37,226 bases of DNA from Limivivens faecihominis (GTDB lineage Bacteria; Bacillota; Clostridia; Lachnospirales; Lachnospiraceae): the NCBI RefSeq assembly GCF_020686945.1, contig NZ_JAJEPR010000033.1, positions 1 through 37,226 of the forward strand, written 5' to 3'. Under the pieces are notes generated by a model. The model saw nothing but the letters and a program-made list of their open reading frames with translations, was not told the origin of the DNA and did not search any database. How positions within the stretch are numbered: position 1 is the stretch's first letter; each line of letters begins with the position of its first letter. This document shows positions 14,276-21,970 of this stretch, one piece after another. The position numbers and the translations under genes were made by a program.

Positions 14276-15045
14276 TCTTCCTCATTCCCCCTGTTGATCA
14301 CTTCTTCCGCCAGCAGACGATAACTCTCCGCTCCTGTCGATCTTGCATCGTATTTGGTGATGGGCATTCCATAGCTGGGTGCCTCAGCCAGACGCACGTT
14401 TCTCGGAATGATGGTCTTGTAGATTTTCTGATCAAGATTTGCCTTCACATTTTCCACTACCTGAAGAGAAAGATTCGTTCTCGCATCGTACATCGTGAAA
14501 ACCACGCCCTCAATCTCAAGATTCGGATTCAGCCGGTCTCTCACCAGCTCCACGGTGTTCATCAGCTGAGAAAGTCCTTCCAGCGCATAATACTCACACT
14601 GGATTGGCACCAGCACCGTATCTGCCGCGCACATCGCGTTGATGGTCAGTGTGTTTAAGGACGGCGGACAGTCGATGATGATGAAATCGTAATCCGCTCT
14701 CACCTGGTCCACAGCCTTCTTCAAAATGAACTCTTTCTCCTCAAAACCGGTGAGCTCGATCTCTGCTGCTGCCAGATTGATATTGGAAGAAATGATGTCC
14801 AGATTTTCAAAAACTTCTTTCTGGATGCACTCTTCGATCGTAGTCTCTCCGATCAGTAATTCATAAACAGTGTTTTCCACCTCATTTTTTTCTACGCCCA
14901 GACCACTGCTGGTATTTCCCTGGGGATCTGTATCAATAACCAGAATTTTCTTGCCGAGATCTGCAAGAGATGCGGACAAATTGATCGCCGTGGTCGTCTT
15001 GCCGACTCCGCCCTTCTGATTCGCGATTACGATTGTTCTTCCCAT
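14269..15045 (-). CDS. parA: Chromosome partition ATPase ParA (Soj)
   Basis: A 258-residue ParA/MinD-type ATPase with KGGVGKTT (11-18), LVIDTDPQGN and DFIIIDCPPSLN. With ParB it separates origins and, in Bacillus-type systems, also modulates DnaA. It starts at MGRTIVIANQKGG; AAAGGGG lies about 13 bases upstream, a slightly long spacing. First gene of the parA - parB - DUF4446 unit. Promoter TAGACA-16-TATAAT at 15087-15114. The chromosomal copy is clearly distinct from the element ParA at 7639, which begins MCKVISVVNQ. Confidence 0.97.
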   Translation of the reverse strand: MGRTIVIANQKGGVGKTTTAINLSASLADLGKKILVIDTDPQGNTSSGLGVEKNEVENTVYELLIGETTIEECIQKEVFENLDIISSNINLAAAEIELTGFEEKEFILKKAVDQVRADYDFIIIDCPPSLNTLTINAMCAADTVLVPIQCEYYALEGLSQLMNTVELVRDRLNPNLEIEGVVFTMYDARTNLSLQVVENVKANLDQKIYKTIIPRNVRLAEAPSYGMPITKYDARSTGAESYRLLAEEVINRGNEEEW

Positions 15046-15086
15046 ATCTATGTATATTCCCCTTTCTCCTATGACTCGTGTTTCTT

Positions 15087-15114
15087 ATTATAACACTTGC
15101 CATTCAATTGTCTA
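15087..15114 (-). promoter_or_regulatory. parA-parB promoter
   Basis: Minus-strand TAGACA (15109-15114), 16-base spacer, TATAAT (15087-15092). The first parS lies 17 bases upstream of the -35 box, so ParB spreading could repress it. Confidence 0.65.
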
Positions 15115-15131
15115 CTGGAAATCTTCCTTTA

Positions 15132-15147
15132 TGTTTCACGTGAAACA
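15132..15147. other. parS site 1 (perfect consensus)
   Basis: TGTTTCACGTGAAACA, the perfect 16-bp palindrome recognised by Firmicute Spo0J/ParB. It lies directly upstream of parA. Confidence 0.97.
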
Positions 15148-15186
15148 TCTTTTTGTAAAACATCATTCTTGTTTTCACTCCTGCAA

Positions 15187-15202
15187 TGTTTCATGTGAAA
15201 CA
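15187..15202. other. parS site 2 (one mismatch)
   Basis: TGTTTCATGTGAAACA, one base from consensus (C to T at the central CpG). It is 55 bases from site 1 and 2 bases beyond the stop of the coiled-coil gene. Confidence 0.92.
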
Positions 15203-15204
15203 TT

Positions 15205-15543
15205 TTACTTTTTTGCCTTTTTCTCCAGCTCTTCCACTTCTTCCAGCATTTTCCGGAAATTTTCCTGTTTTTTTTCCAGCTGCTGCTCCTCTTCTTCCAG
15301 CTTTCGAAGTTCTTCTTTCAGAATCATATTGTTTTTCTGAAGATCTGCCAGCTGTTCTCTTAAGGAACCTTCGCTCCTTCTCGGTGAAAAATATTCCATA
15401 TCGAATTCTTTTTTCGACTGGATTCTCGCAATCTTTTTATCTATCGTTTCTTTTTCAAGACGCTGCTCTTCTATCTCCGCTGTATTGGCTTTTCTCTGCT
15501 CTTCTATCTCATGAAGAACGCTCTTCAAATATTCCCGAACCAT
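15205..15543 (-). CDS. Small coiled-coil protein of unknown function
   Basis: A 112-residue, highly charged protein, almost entirely predicted coiled coil in two blocks (about 5-45 and 58-108) split by the segment KEFDMEYFSPRRSEGS. There is no membrane segment or recognisable domain. Two adjacent ATG codons are possible; GAGGAG is 3 bases before the first and 6 before the second (15543), which I chose. It has its own promoter TTGCGT-17-TACAAT (15634-15662) and a leader hairpin. Its stop is 2 bases from parS site 2. A role in partition or origin organisation is conceivable from position but not shown. It could also be a lineage-specific filler gene. Confidence 0.72.
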   Translation of the reverse strand: MVREYLKSVLHEIEEQRKANTAEIEEQRLEKETIDKKIARIQSKKEFDMEYFSPRRSEGSLREQLADLQKNNMILKEELRKLEEEEQQLEKKQENFRKMLEEVEELEKKAKK

Positions 15544-15583
15544 CATGGTCTCCTCTCCAAACTGCTACAATACAGTTCAAAAG

Positions 15584-15622
15584 GTCAGATGCCTTCTCCT
15601 GCAAGCAGAAAAGGCATCCGAC
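15584..15622 (-). terminator. Hairpin in the leader of the coiled-coil gene
   Basis: Minus-strand arms starting GTCGGATGCCTT and ending AAGGCATCTGAC pair over about 16 positions around TTGC-rich loop bases, followed by a short CTTTTG. It starts about 11 bases after the -10 box. The T-run is weak, so it may act as attenuator or as mRNA 5' stabiliser. On the plus strand it is followed by TTTTT. Confidence 0.6.
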
Positions 15623-15633
15623 TTTTTAAACCT

Positions 15634-15662
15634 ATTGTAGCAGATTTTTTTATCCTACGCAA
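15634..15662 (-). promoter_or_regulatory. Promoter of the coiled-coil gene
   Basis: TTGCGT (15657-15662), 17-base spacer, TACAAT (15634-15639) on the minus strand. Divergent from the hydrolase promoter, with 17 bases between the two -35 boxes. Confidence 0.65.
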
Positions 15663-15679
15663 TCCGGGTGAGAAAAACA

Positions 15680-15708
15680 TTGTATCAAAGATGGTTTTGG
15701 ATTATAAT
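15680..15708 (+). promoter_or_regulatory. Promoter of the hydrolase-like gene
   Basis: TTGTAT (15680-15685), 17-base spacer, TATAAT (15703-15708), about 74 bases before the ATG. Confidence 0.7.
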
Positions 15709-15781
15709 AAAGGCAGATTTACGCATGCCCAAATACCAGTAACTATTCATTTTTTTCATACTTTTAAAAGGAGTCGCTGTT

Positions 15782-16726
15782 ATGAAGCATAAACTTAGAA
15801 ACGCAATAATTTTGACCTCCGTCTGTGTTGGATCTCTTCATATAATCAACCAGCTTATTTCCACCGCTGCTACGGTGAAGAACCTGCTCCCAGTCCGTCC
15901 CGGAAAATTTTTCGACTGGAGACATGGAAGGGTTTATTATCGGAAATTCGGTTCCGGAAAACCGCTTCTTCTGATTCACGACCTGGATCCCTCCTCTTCC
16001 GCCTATGAATGGAATCAGCTGGAGCAGCAGCTGGCCAAGGACTTCACAGTCTATTCCATCGATCTCCCCGGCTGCGGAAGATCTGACAAGCCGAACATGA
16101 TCTACACCAACTACTTCTATGTGCAGCTTCTCAATGACTTCACGGAAAAAGTCATCAAGAGAAAAACCAGCGTGGCTGCCACCGGTCTCTCCGGTTCCTT
16201 TGTGATCATGGCTGCCAACAACAACGAAAATCTCTTTGACAAGATCTTCCTCATCAACCCGAAGAGCATCAACGCCCTGAATCAGATCCCCAATCCGAAG
16301 TCCCGGATCGCGAAGCTTCTGATCAACTGTCCCGTACTGGGAACCACGCTTTACTACATTCTGATGAACCGTACGAACGTGGAATACAATTTCACCGAAA
16401 CCTATTTCCACAATCCTTTCCAGCTCTCCCGACGGACCGTGGACATCTACCATGAATGTGCCCACCGGAAAGGAAACGGCGGAAAATATCTGCTGTCCAG
16501 CATCAAGGGCAACTTTGTAAATATTGATATTTCCCACGCCCTGAAAAATCTGGACAACAGCATCTACATTATCGGCGGAGCTTCCATTCCCGGCATCAAC
16601 AGCATTATTCATGGCTATGAAACTCTGAATCCTGCCATCGAGAGCGCCCTCGTGGAAAAAACCGCTTACCTTCCTCAGCTGGAATGCCCGGAAGCATTCT
16701 ACCAGACCATGAAAGTCTTCTTCTGA
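15782..16726 (+). CDS. Alpha/beta-hydrolase-fold protein with incomplete catalytic triad
   Basis: 314 residues. An N-terminal hydrophobic segment (about 8-30) may anchor it in the membrane. The fold is recognisable from PLLLIHDLDPSSSAYEW (oxyanion-hole region), DLPGCGRSDKP, and the nucleophile elbow TGLSGS (S137). The usual late motif G-H-x-P-x-x-E-x-P-E appears as AYLPQLECPE, so tyrosine (Y296) stands where the catalytic histidine is expected, and the segment IYIIGGASIPGI lacks the usual acidic residue. It may be non-catalytic or use other residues. AAAGGAG lies 8 bases before the ATG. It is the only intact protein gene here that runs head-on to replication. Function unknown. Confidence 0.85.
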   Translation: MKHKLRNAIILTSVCVGSLHIINQLISTAATVKNLLPVRPGKFFDWRHGRVYYRKFGSGKPLLLIHDLDPSSSAYEWNQLEQQLAKDFTVYSIDLPGCGRSDKPNMIYTNYFYVQLLNDFTEKVIKRKTSVAATGLSGSFVIMAANNNENLFDKIFLINPKSINALNQIPNPKSRIAKLLINCPVLGTTLYYILMNRTNVEYNFTETYFHNPFQLSRRTVDIYHECAHRKGNGGKYLLSSIKGNFVNIDISHALKNLDNSIYIIGGASIPGINSIIHGYETLNPAIESALVEKTAYLPQLECPEAFYQTMKVFF

Positions 16727-16737
16727 TTTTCTTTGTA

Positions 16738-16787
16738 AAAAAGGCTGCCGCCCGCAAACTCTTGCCTGGGCGACAGCCTCTTTTTTT
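16738..16787. terminator. Bidirectional terminator between hydrolase gene and rsmG
   Basis: AGGCTGCCGCCC (16742-16753) pairs with GGGCGACAGCCT (16768-16779) over 12 positions with one mismatch; A-run on the left and T-run on the right serve both convergent genes. Confidence 0.88.
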
Positions 16788-16800
16788 CTCCGTGCGGAGC

Positions 16801-17520
16801 TTATTTAATTGGCTCCTTGGAAGGCGTCCCTGCCTTCCGCGGATATTTCTTCGGCGTCTCTTTCACTTTTTCAATCACCACCAGCGTACGGTCAATATCT
16901 GTACCTGGAAGCTCAAACCGTACGGTATCCCTGTACTCTCCTCCCAGCACTTTGATGGCCCTGGAAGCCTCTGAAAGCTCCGTATCGACGCTTCCGGACT
17001 TGTAGGGAACAAACATACCGCCTGTCTTCACAAAGGGCAGGCAATACTCGCTGAGAGACGACAGATTGGCCACGGCCCGGGACACCACGAGGTCAAAGCC
17101 TTCCCGGTATTCCTTCTGTTTCGCAATATCCTCGGCTCTTCCGTGAATCGCCGTGATCCCCGTAAGCCCCAGATTTTCAATGACCGCATTGAGAAATTTC
17201 ACTCTTTTATTCAGAGAGTCCAGGAGCACTACCTCAAGCTCCGGATAAACGATCTTTAAGGGGATTCCCGGAAAACCGGCTCCCGTTCCAACATCCAGAA
17301 GCCGTTTCTCTCCTTCCATAGAAACTGCCTTTCCAAGGGCGCAGCTGTCCACAAAATGCTTACTCAAAACCTCCTCAAACTCCGTGATAGCCGTCAGGTT
17401 CATGACCTCGTTCCACTCGATGAGGAGCTTATAATACTCCAAAAACTGCTCCGTCTGCTTCTCTGTAAGAGAGATCCCAAAATCCTTACAGCCTTCTGTC
17501 AAAATCTTTGTATCCGCCAT
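16801..17520 (-). CDS. rsmG: 16S rRNA (guanine-N7)-methyltransferase RsmG (GidB)
   Basis: A 239-residue Rossmann-fold methyltransferase that uses S-adenosylmethionine to make m7G527 (E. coli numbering) in 16S rRNA; loss gives low-level streptomycin resistance in many bacteria. SAM site LLDVGTGAGFPGIPLKI (about 72-88) and the acidic LEVVLLDSLNKRVKFL follow the family. The C-terminal tail KKYPRKAGTPSKEPIK is basic. It lies 70 bases after mnmG and probably shares its transcript; the bidirectional terminator at 16742 ends the unit. The start MADTKIL has AGGTG upstream. Confidence 0.96.
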   Translation of the reverse strand: MADTKILTEGCKDFGISLTEKQTEQFLEYYKLLIEWNEVMNLTAITEFEEVLSKHFVDSCALGKAVSMEGEKRLLDVGTGAGFPGIPLKIVYPELEVVLLDSLNKRVKFLNAVIENLGLTGITAIHGRAEDIAKQKEYREGFDLVVSRAVANLSSLSEYCLPFVKTGGMFVPYKSGSVDTELSEASRAIKVLGGEYRDTVRFELPGTDIDRTLVVIEKVKETPKKYPRKAGTPSKEPIK

Positions 17521-17590
17521 TCTTCACCTGTTTCCTTTCTATTCTCTGCTGACTGAAGTGTTTTCAGCCCCATACAGCCCTTCTTGCTCC

Positions 17591-19471
17591 TTACCCTCTG
17601 TGACTTTCCAGATATACCAGCAGAACCGAGATATCTGCCGGTGAAACGCCGGAAATTCTGGACGCCTGTCCGATGGAAGTCGGCTCATACTCTTTTAACT
17701 TCTGCTTGGCCTCCAGTCTCAAACTATAGACATCATCATAATCAATATCCTTCGGAATCTTCTTCGTCTCCAGCTTCTTAAACTGCTCTACCTGCCGTTT
17801 CTGCCGCTGAATATAGCCCTCATACTTGATCTCAATATTCACTTGCTCCTGAACATCCGCCCGAAGCTCTGGCCGGTTCTCGTCGATCTCCGCGAGCTCC
17901 TCATAGCTCAATTCCGGCCGCCGGATCAGCTCTCCCAGAGTCGTTCCTGATTTTAAAGGCGTGCTTCCGTGTTTCTCCAGAAAAGCCTGCACCTTCTCGT
18001 TGGCGCCGATATTCGTGTGCTCGACCCGCTTGATCTCCTCTTCGATCTCCTTCTCTTTTCTGAGAAGGGCCTGGTACCGTTCCTCGGAGATCAGTCCTAC
18101 CTCATAGCCCTTCTTCGTCAGCCGGAGATCCGCATTATCCTGCCGTAACAGCAGCCGGTATTCTGCTCGCGAGGTCATCATACGGTAGGGCTCCCGGTTC
18201 TCCTTCGTCACCAGATCATCGATCAGAACGCCGATATAGCACTCGGAACGATCCAGAATCAACGGCTCTCTTCCCAGTACCTTCATGGCCGCATTGATGC
18301 CTGCCACCAGTCCCTGGGCTGCTGCCTCCTCGTACCCGGAGCTTCCATTGAACTGGCCGCCGCTGAAGAGTCCCGGAAGCTTCTTGAACTCCAGAGAGGA
18401 ATCCAGCTCTTTGGGGTTGATACAGTCATATTCAATCGCATAAGCGTTCCGTACGATGACCGCATGCTCCAACCCTGCCACCGTACGGTACATGGCGTAC
18501 TGCACATCCTCCGGAAGAGAGCTCGACATACCACCCACATACATCTCATTGGTGTTCAGTCCCTCGGGCTCGATGAAGACCTGATGCCTGTTTTTATCCG
18601 CAAAGCGTACCACTTTATCCTCGATCGACGGACAGTATCTGGGGCCTGTTCCCTCGATCATGCCGGAATACAGCGGAGAACGATCGAGATTTTCCCTGAT
18701 AATCTCATGGGTTTTCTCATTGGTATAGGTCAGCCAGCAGGAGGCCTGATCGATCTGCACGCTCTCCGGGTCTGTGGTAAAGGAAAAGGGCACTACTCTC
18801 TCATCGCCGAACTGCTCTTCCATCTTGGAAAAATCAATGGAACGTTTGTCGATTCTGGCCGGAGTTCCGGTCTTAAACCGTCGCATCTCGATGCCGTGAG
18901 CCTTCAGGGAATCCGTGAGATAGTTCGCTGCCTGCAGGCCGTTGGGTCCCGTGTAGGTGCTCACATCTCCATAGATGCATCTGGCTCTCAGGTAGGTTCC
19001 TGTACACAGTATACAAGCTTTACAATTGTATACAGCTCCGGAATAGGTCTTTACCCCTGTTAATTTTCCATCCTCATCTGTCAAAATCTCCGTCACTTCC
19101 TGCTGCCGGATTGTCAGATTTTCCGTGTTCTCCAGAACCTTCCTCATCTCTTTGCTGTACTCGGCCTTATCCGCCTGGGCTCTTAAAGAGTGAACAGCCG
19201 GTCCTTTCGACTGGTTCAGCATCTTCGACTGAATAAAGGTTTTATCAATGTTCTTGCCCATTTCTCCGCCCAGCGCATCCAGCTCTCTCACCAGATGGCC
19301 TTTGGAGGTTCCGCCGATATTCGGGTTGCAGGGCATCATCGCAATGCTCTCCACGCTCACTGTGAAAAGCTGCGTTTTAAGCCCCAGCCTTGCACAGGCC
19401 AGCGCCGCCTCACAGCCTGCATGGCCTGCTCCCACTACTACTACATCTACATTTTCCGTGATTGTATTCAT
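17591..19471 (-). CDS. mnmG: tRNA uridine-5-carboxymethylaminomethyl modification enzyme MnmG (GidA)
   Basis: A 626-residue FAD protein that with MnmE installs the cmnm5/nm5 group on U34 of tRNAs reading split codon boxes. N-terminal FAD Rossmann motif VVVGAGHAGCEAALA (about 11-25), MMPCNPNIGGTSKGHLVRE, GTPARIDKRSIDF, and the second nucleotide-binding part FSGGQFNGSSGYEEAAAQG are all present. The C-terminal helical domain, which contacts MnmE and tRNA, ends RISGVSPADISVLLVYLE. Full length. It is separated from mnmE by 159 bases holding a hairpin. Confidence 0.98.
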   Translation of the reverse strand: MNTITENVDVVVVGAGHAGCEAALACARLGLKTQLFTVSVESIAMMPCNPNIGGTSKGHLVRELDALGGEMGKNIDKTFIQSKMLNQSKGPAVHSLRAQADKAEYSKEMRKVLENTENLTIRQQEVTEILTDEDGKLTGVKTYSGAVYNCKACILCTGTYLRARCIYGDVSTYTGPNGLQAANYLTDSLKAHGIEMRRFKTGTPARIDKRSIDFSKMEEQFGDERVVPFSFTTDPESVQIDQASCWLTYTNEKTHEIIRENLDRSPLYSGMIEGTGPRYCPSIEDKVVRFADKNRHQVFIEPEGLNTNEMYVGGMSSSLPEDVQYAMYRTVAGLEHAVIVRNAYAIEYDCINPKELDSSLEFKKLPGLFSGGQFNGSSGYEEAAAQGLVAGINAAMKVLGREPLILDRSECYIGVLIDDLVTKENREPYRMMTSRAEYRLLLRQDNADLRLTKKGYEVGLISEERYQALLRKEKEIEEEIKRVEHTNIGANEKVQAFLEKHGSTPLKSGTTLGELIRRPELSYEELAEIDENRPELRADVQEQVNIEIKYEGYIQRQKRQVEQFKKLETKKIPKDIDYDDVYSLRLEAKQKLKEYEPTSIGQASRISGVSPADISVLLVYLESHRG

Positions 19472-19540
19472 AATACAATTTTCCTTTCATTTTGTATACA
19501 ACGTGCAATATCTCTCAATTTTGTCATTTTTTGCCAGAAA

Positions 19541-19590
19541 GAAGATCCCGTTTCCACTCCGTACGGAACCAGGATCTTCCCTTCTTTTTT
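19541..19590. terminator. Hairpin between mnmE and mnmG
   Basis: GAAGATCC (19541-19548) and GGATCTTC (19572-19579) form an 8-bp stem; the loop contains the palindrome TCCGTACGGA. A T-run follows on the plus strand and a weaker one on the minus strand. Probably a partial terminator. Confidence 0.5.
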
Positions 19591-19630
19591 ACTATTATTT
19601 ATGCGATTTTTCAAGAGGTTTCTGCAGGTT

Positions 19631-21028
19631 TTATTTTCCCGTACAGAACTTGCTGAAGATCTCGTTTACCAGGTCTTCCCCGAGGCTCTCGCCAAGGATC
19701 CTTCCCAGGGCCTCGTAGGCGCTCATAAGGTCGATAGAGAAGAAATCCTCAGGCATACCCGCCTCAATGCTTTCTCCTACCTGTATGAGGCTTCTGTGGG
19801 CTTCCAGGAGGGCCTGTTTCTGTCTCGCGTTGGTGATATAGACCTGATCATTGAAGGAGAGCTCTCCGCCGAAGAACATCTCCTTCACCTTCTCTGAGAG
19901 CCGTTCAAGCCCTTTGTTTTCCAGGGCGGAAATCGGGATGATCTCCGTCCTGTCCACACCGGCCTCCCGAAGCTTTTCCACAAGGCTCTCCTCTGTGGTC
20001 ACAGCCTCAAGATCCGTCTTATTTAAGAGCACCAGAGCCTTCTTCTCCTTCAAAAGCTCCATGATCTCCTGATCATTCTCATCCAGCCTGGTGGAGGAAT
20101 CCGCCACATAGAGGATCAGGTCTGCGTCCCGCACCGATTCCCTGCTTCGTTTCACGCCGATCTTTTCCACCACGTCCTCGGTCTGACGGATGCCGGCCGT
20201 ATCCACCAGCACCAGCGTCACGCCTCCTAAGTTTACCTTCTCCTCCAACGTATCCCGGGTGGTTCCCGCGATATCCGTCACGATGGCCCGCTCCTCTCCC
20301 GTGAGCACGTTTAAGAGGGAAGATTTTCCCGCGTTAGGTTTTCCAAGGATTACGGTCCGGATGCCCTCGGTCATAATCTTTCCGTCCTCGGAATTTCTAA
20401 GAAGTGTCTCCACCTCTTTTTTCCAGCCCTCGTTCTTTTCACCCAGCTCCTCCGGATAGCCCTCAAGCGAAATGTGCTCCGGGTCATCCAGGGCAGACTC
20501 GATGTGGGCGATCTCATAAAGGATACCGGCTCTCAGAGCCTTTATACGCTCCTGTACCGCCCCTTTCAGCTGTTTGACGGAACTCCTTAAGGCATACTCA
20601 TTCTGGGCCTCTATAACATCCATAACGGCCTCAGCCTGGGATAGATCAATCCGGCCATTCAGAAAAGCCCGCTTGGTAAATTCTCCGGGCTCTGCTGCCC
20701 TGGCTCCATGCTTCAATACAGTCTCCAAAACCCTTCTCACGGCAAAGACGCCGCCGTGGCAGTTGATCTCCACGGTATCCTCCGCCGTGTAGCTTCTGGG
20801 CCCTCTAAGAAGCATTACCAGCACCTCATCGATGACCTCCGCTCCATCCACGATAAAGCCGTAATGGATCGTGTGGGACGGCTGTTCGGAAAGCTTCTTT
20901 TTCTTCTTTGTACCGGAATCGTAGATCTGATCCGCTATCTCAAAAGCCTCGGCTCCGCTGATTCTCACAATGCCGATCCCCGCCGGGCTCATGGCCGTGG
21001 AGACCGCAGCTATCGTATCACTGTTCAT
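19631..21028 (-). CDS. mnmE: tRNA modification GTPase MnmE (TrmE)
   Basis: A 465-residue dimeric GTPase, partner of MnmG. N-terminal formyl-THF-binding domain (about 1-120, including GIGIVRISG and HGGVFAVRRVLE), helical domain, and an inserted G domain with GKPNAGKSSLLN (G1), DIAGTTRDT (G2), DTAGIRQTED (G3), NKTD (G4) and SALENKGL (G5). The C-terminus FCTGK carries the essential C-x-G-K motif. AAGGAGG stands 5 bases before the ATG, right behind a terminator hairpin whose T-run abuts it. Length and motifs are normal. Confidence 0.98.
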   Translation of the reverse strand: MNSDTIAAVSTAMSPAGIGIVRISGAEAFEIADQIYDSGTKKKKKLSEQPSHTIHYGFIVDGAEVIDEVLVMLLRGPRSYTAEDTVEINCHGGVFAVRRVLETVLKHGARAAEPGEFTKRAFLNGRIDLSQAEAVMDVIEAQNEYALRSSVKQLKGAVQERIKALRAGILYEIAHIESALDDPEHISLEGYPEELGEKNEGWKKEVETLLRNSEDGKIMTEGIRTVILGKPNAGKSSLLNVLTGEERAIVTDIAGTTRDTLEEKVNLGGVTLVLVDTAGIRQTEDVVEKIGVKRSRESVRDADLILYVADSSTRLDENDQEIMELLKEKKALVLLNKTDLEAVTTEESLVEKLREAGVDRTEIIPISALENKGLERLSEKVKEMFFGGELSFNDQVYITNARQKQALLEAHRSLIQVGESIEAGMPEDFFSIDLMSAYEALGRILGESLGEDLVNEIFSKFCTGK

Positions 21029-21041
21029 ATGAACCTCCTTA

Positions 21042-21076
21042 AAAAAAGAAGGAGATGCGATTCACATCCCCTTCTC
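21042..21076 (-). terminator. Terminator between jag and mnmE
   Basis: Minus-strand AGAAGGGGATG (21066-21076) pairs with CATCTCCTTCT (21048-21058), 11 bp with one G-T, loop TGAATCG, then six T. The T-run runs straight into the mnmE ribosome site AAGGAGG, so read-through would expose it; partial termination is likely. Confidence 0.8.
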
Positions 21077-21091
21077 ATCTGGCAGCAGCTC

Positions 21092-21943
21092 TTATCTCTC
21101 TCTGCCGTTATTGTTATTATTTTTCAGTGTGACTACCACCTTACGGTAGGGTTCTTCACCCTCGCTGTGAGTGGCCACATAAGGATTGTTCTGCAGTGCA
21201 GAATGGATGATCCTTCTCTCATACGGATTCATGGGCTCCAGGAATACCGGCTTTCTGGTGCGTCTCACCTTGGAAGCAATGTTCCTTGCAAGGTTCTCCA
21301 GAGTTTCTTTTCTCCGTCTGCGGTAGTCCTCAGTGTCTACTTTTACGCGGACATAGGGACCGTTTCCTTTGTTTACCACAAGGCTGGTCAGATACTGAAC
21401 GGAATCCAGGGTCTGTCCTCTTTTTCCGATCAGCACACCCATCTCGTCACCGTTGAGATCAATGTTCAAGGTGCCTTCCTCATCAAAGGAGGCCTTGATC
21501 TCTACCTGCATATTCATGGCGTTTAAGGTTCCCTTCAGGAAATCCTCCGCTCTCTTGATGGCTGCCTCTTTATCCAGCGGAGCCTTCGCCGATCTCTCTG
21601 CTGCCGGCTCTTTTGCCGGTGCTGCTTCCCTGCGGACAGGCTCTTTTACTGCTTTGACTTCTTCCCGTACGGGCTCCTTCACAGGAGCTTTCGGTGCGGG
21701 CTTCGGAGCCGGTTTCTCTGCTTTTTTCACCGGTGTCTCCACCACTTCCTCAAAGTTTTCTTCGGGAGCTTCTTCTTTCTTGCGGGCCATAATGACTGCG
21801 GGTCTGCTTCCGAAGCCTAAGAAGCCGGTGCTTCCTTTTTCGACTACTTCATACTCGATATTATCACTGCTTGTGCCTAACTGAATGGAAGCTTCTGTGA
21901 TCGCATCATCCACCGTTTTGCCTGAGATTCTGATGTATTCCAT
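21092..21943 (-). CDS. jag: Jag / KhpB RNA-binding protein
   Basis: 283 residues. Jag-N domain (1-52, MEYIRISGKTVDDAITEA and GSTGFLGFGSRPA), then a long linker (about 55-125) made of repeated KPAPK, PVREE and AKEPA, then a KH domain with GVLIGKRGQTLDSVQYL (about 178-194) and a C-terminal R3H domain (RKPVFLEPMNPYERRIIHSAL, HSEGEEPYRKVVV). In Firmicutes this RNA-binding protein works with KhpA in cell elongation and division. It follows yidC by 27 bases, the usual arrangement. AGGAGGGG precedes the ATG. Confidence 0.95.
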   Translation of the reverse strand: MEYIRISGKTVDDAITEASIQLGTSSDNIEYEVVEKGSTGFLGFGSRPAVIMARKKEEAPEENFEEVVETPVKKAEKPAPKPAPKAPVKEPVREEVKAVKEPVRREAAPAKEPAAERSAKAPLDKEAAIKRAEDFLKGTLNAMNMQVEIKASFDEEGTLNIDLNGDEMGVLIGKRGQTLDSVQYLTSLVVNKGNGPYVRVKVDTEDYRRRRKETLENLARNIASKVRRTRKPVFLEPMNPYERRIIHSALQNNPYVATHSEGEEPYRKVVVTLKNNNNNGRER

Positions 21944-21970
21944 AGTACCCCTCCTGTTTTTGCTTACCTC

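Noticed and set aside
15764..16612. Minus-strand open frame of 282 codons opposite the hydrolase-like gene
   Set aside because: The plus-strand gene has a promoter, a good ribosome site and a recognisable fold; the opposite frame has none of these.
20708..21526. Long plus-strand open frame opposite mnmE/jag
   Set aside because: Shadow frame across two conserved minus-strand genes with no protein signature.
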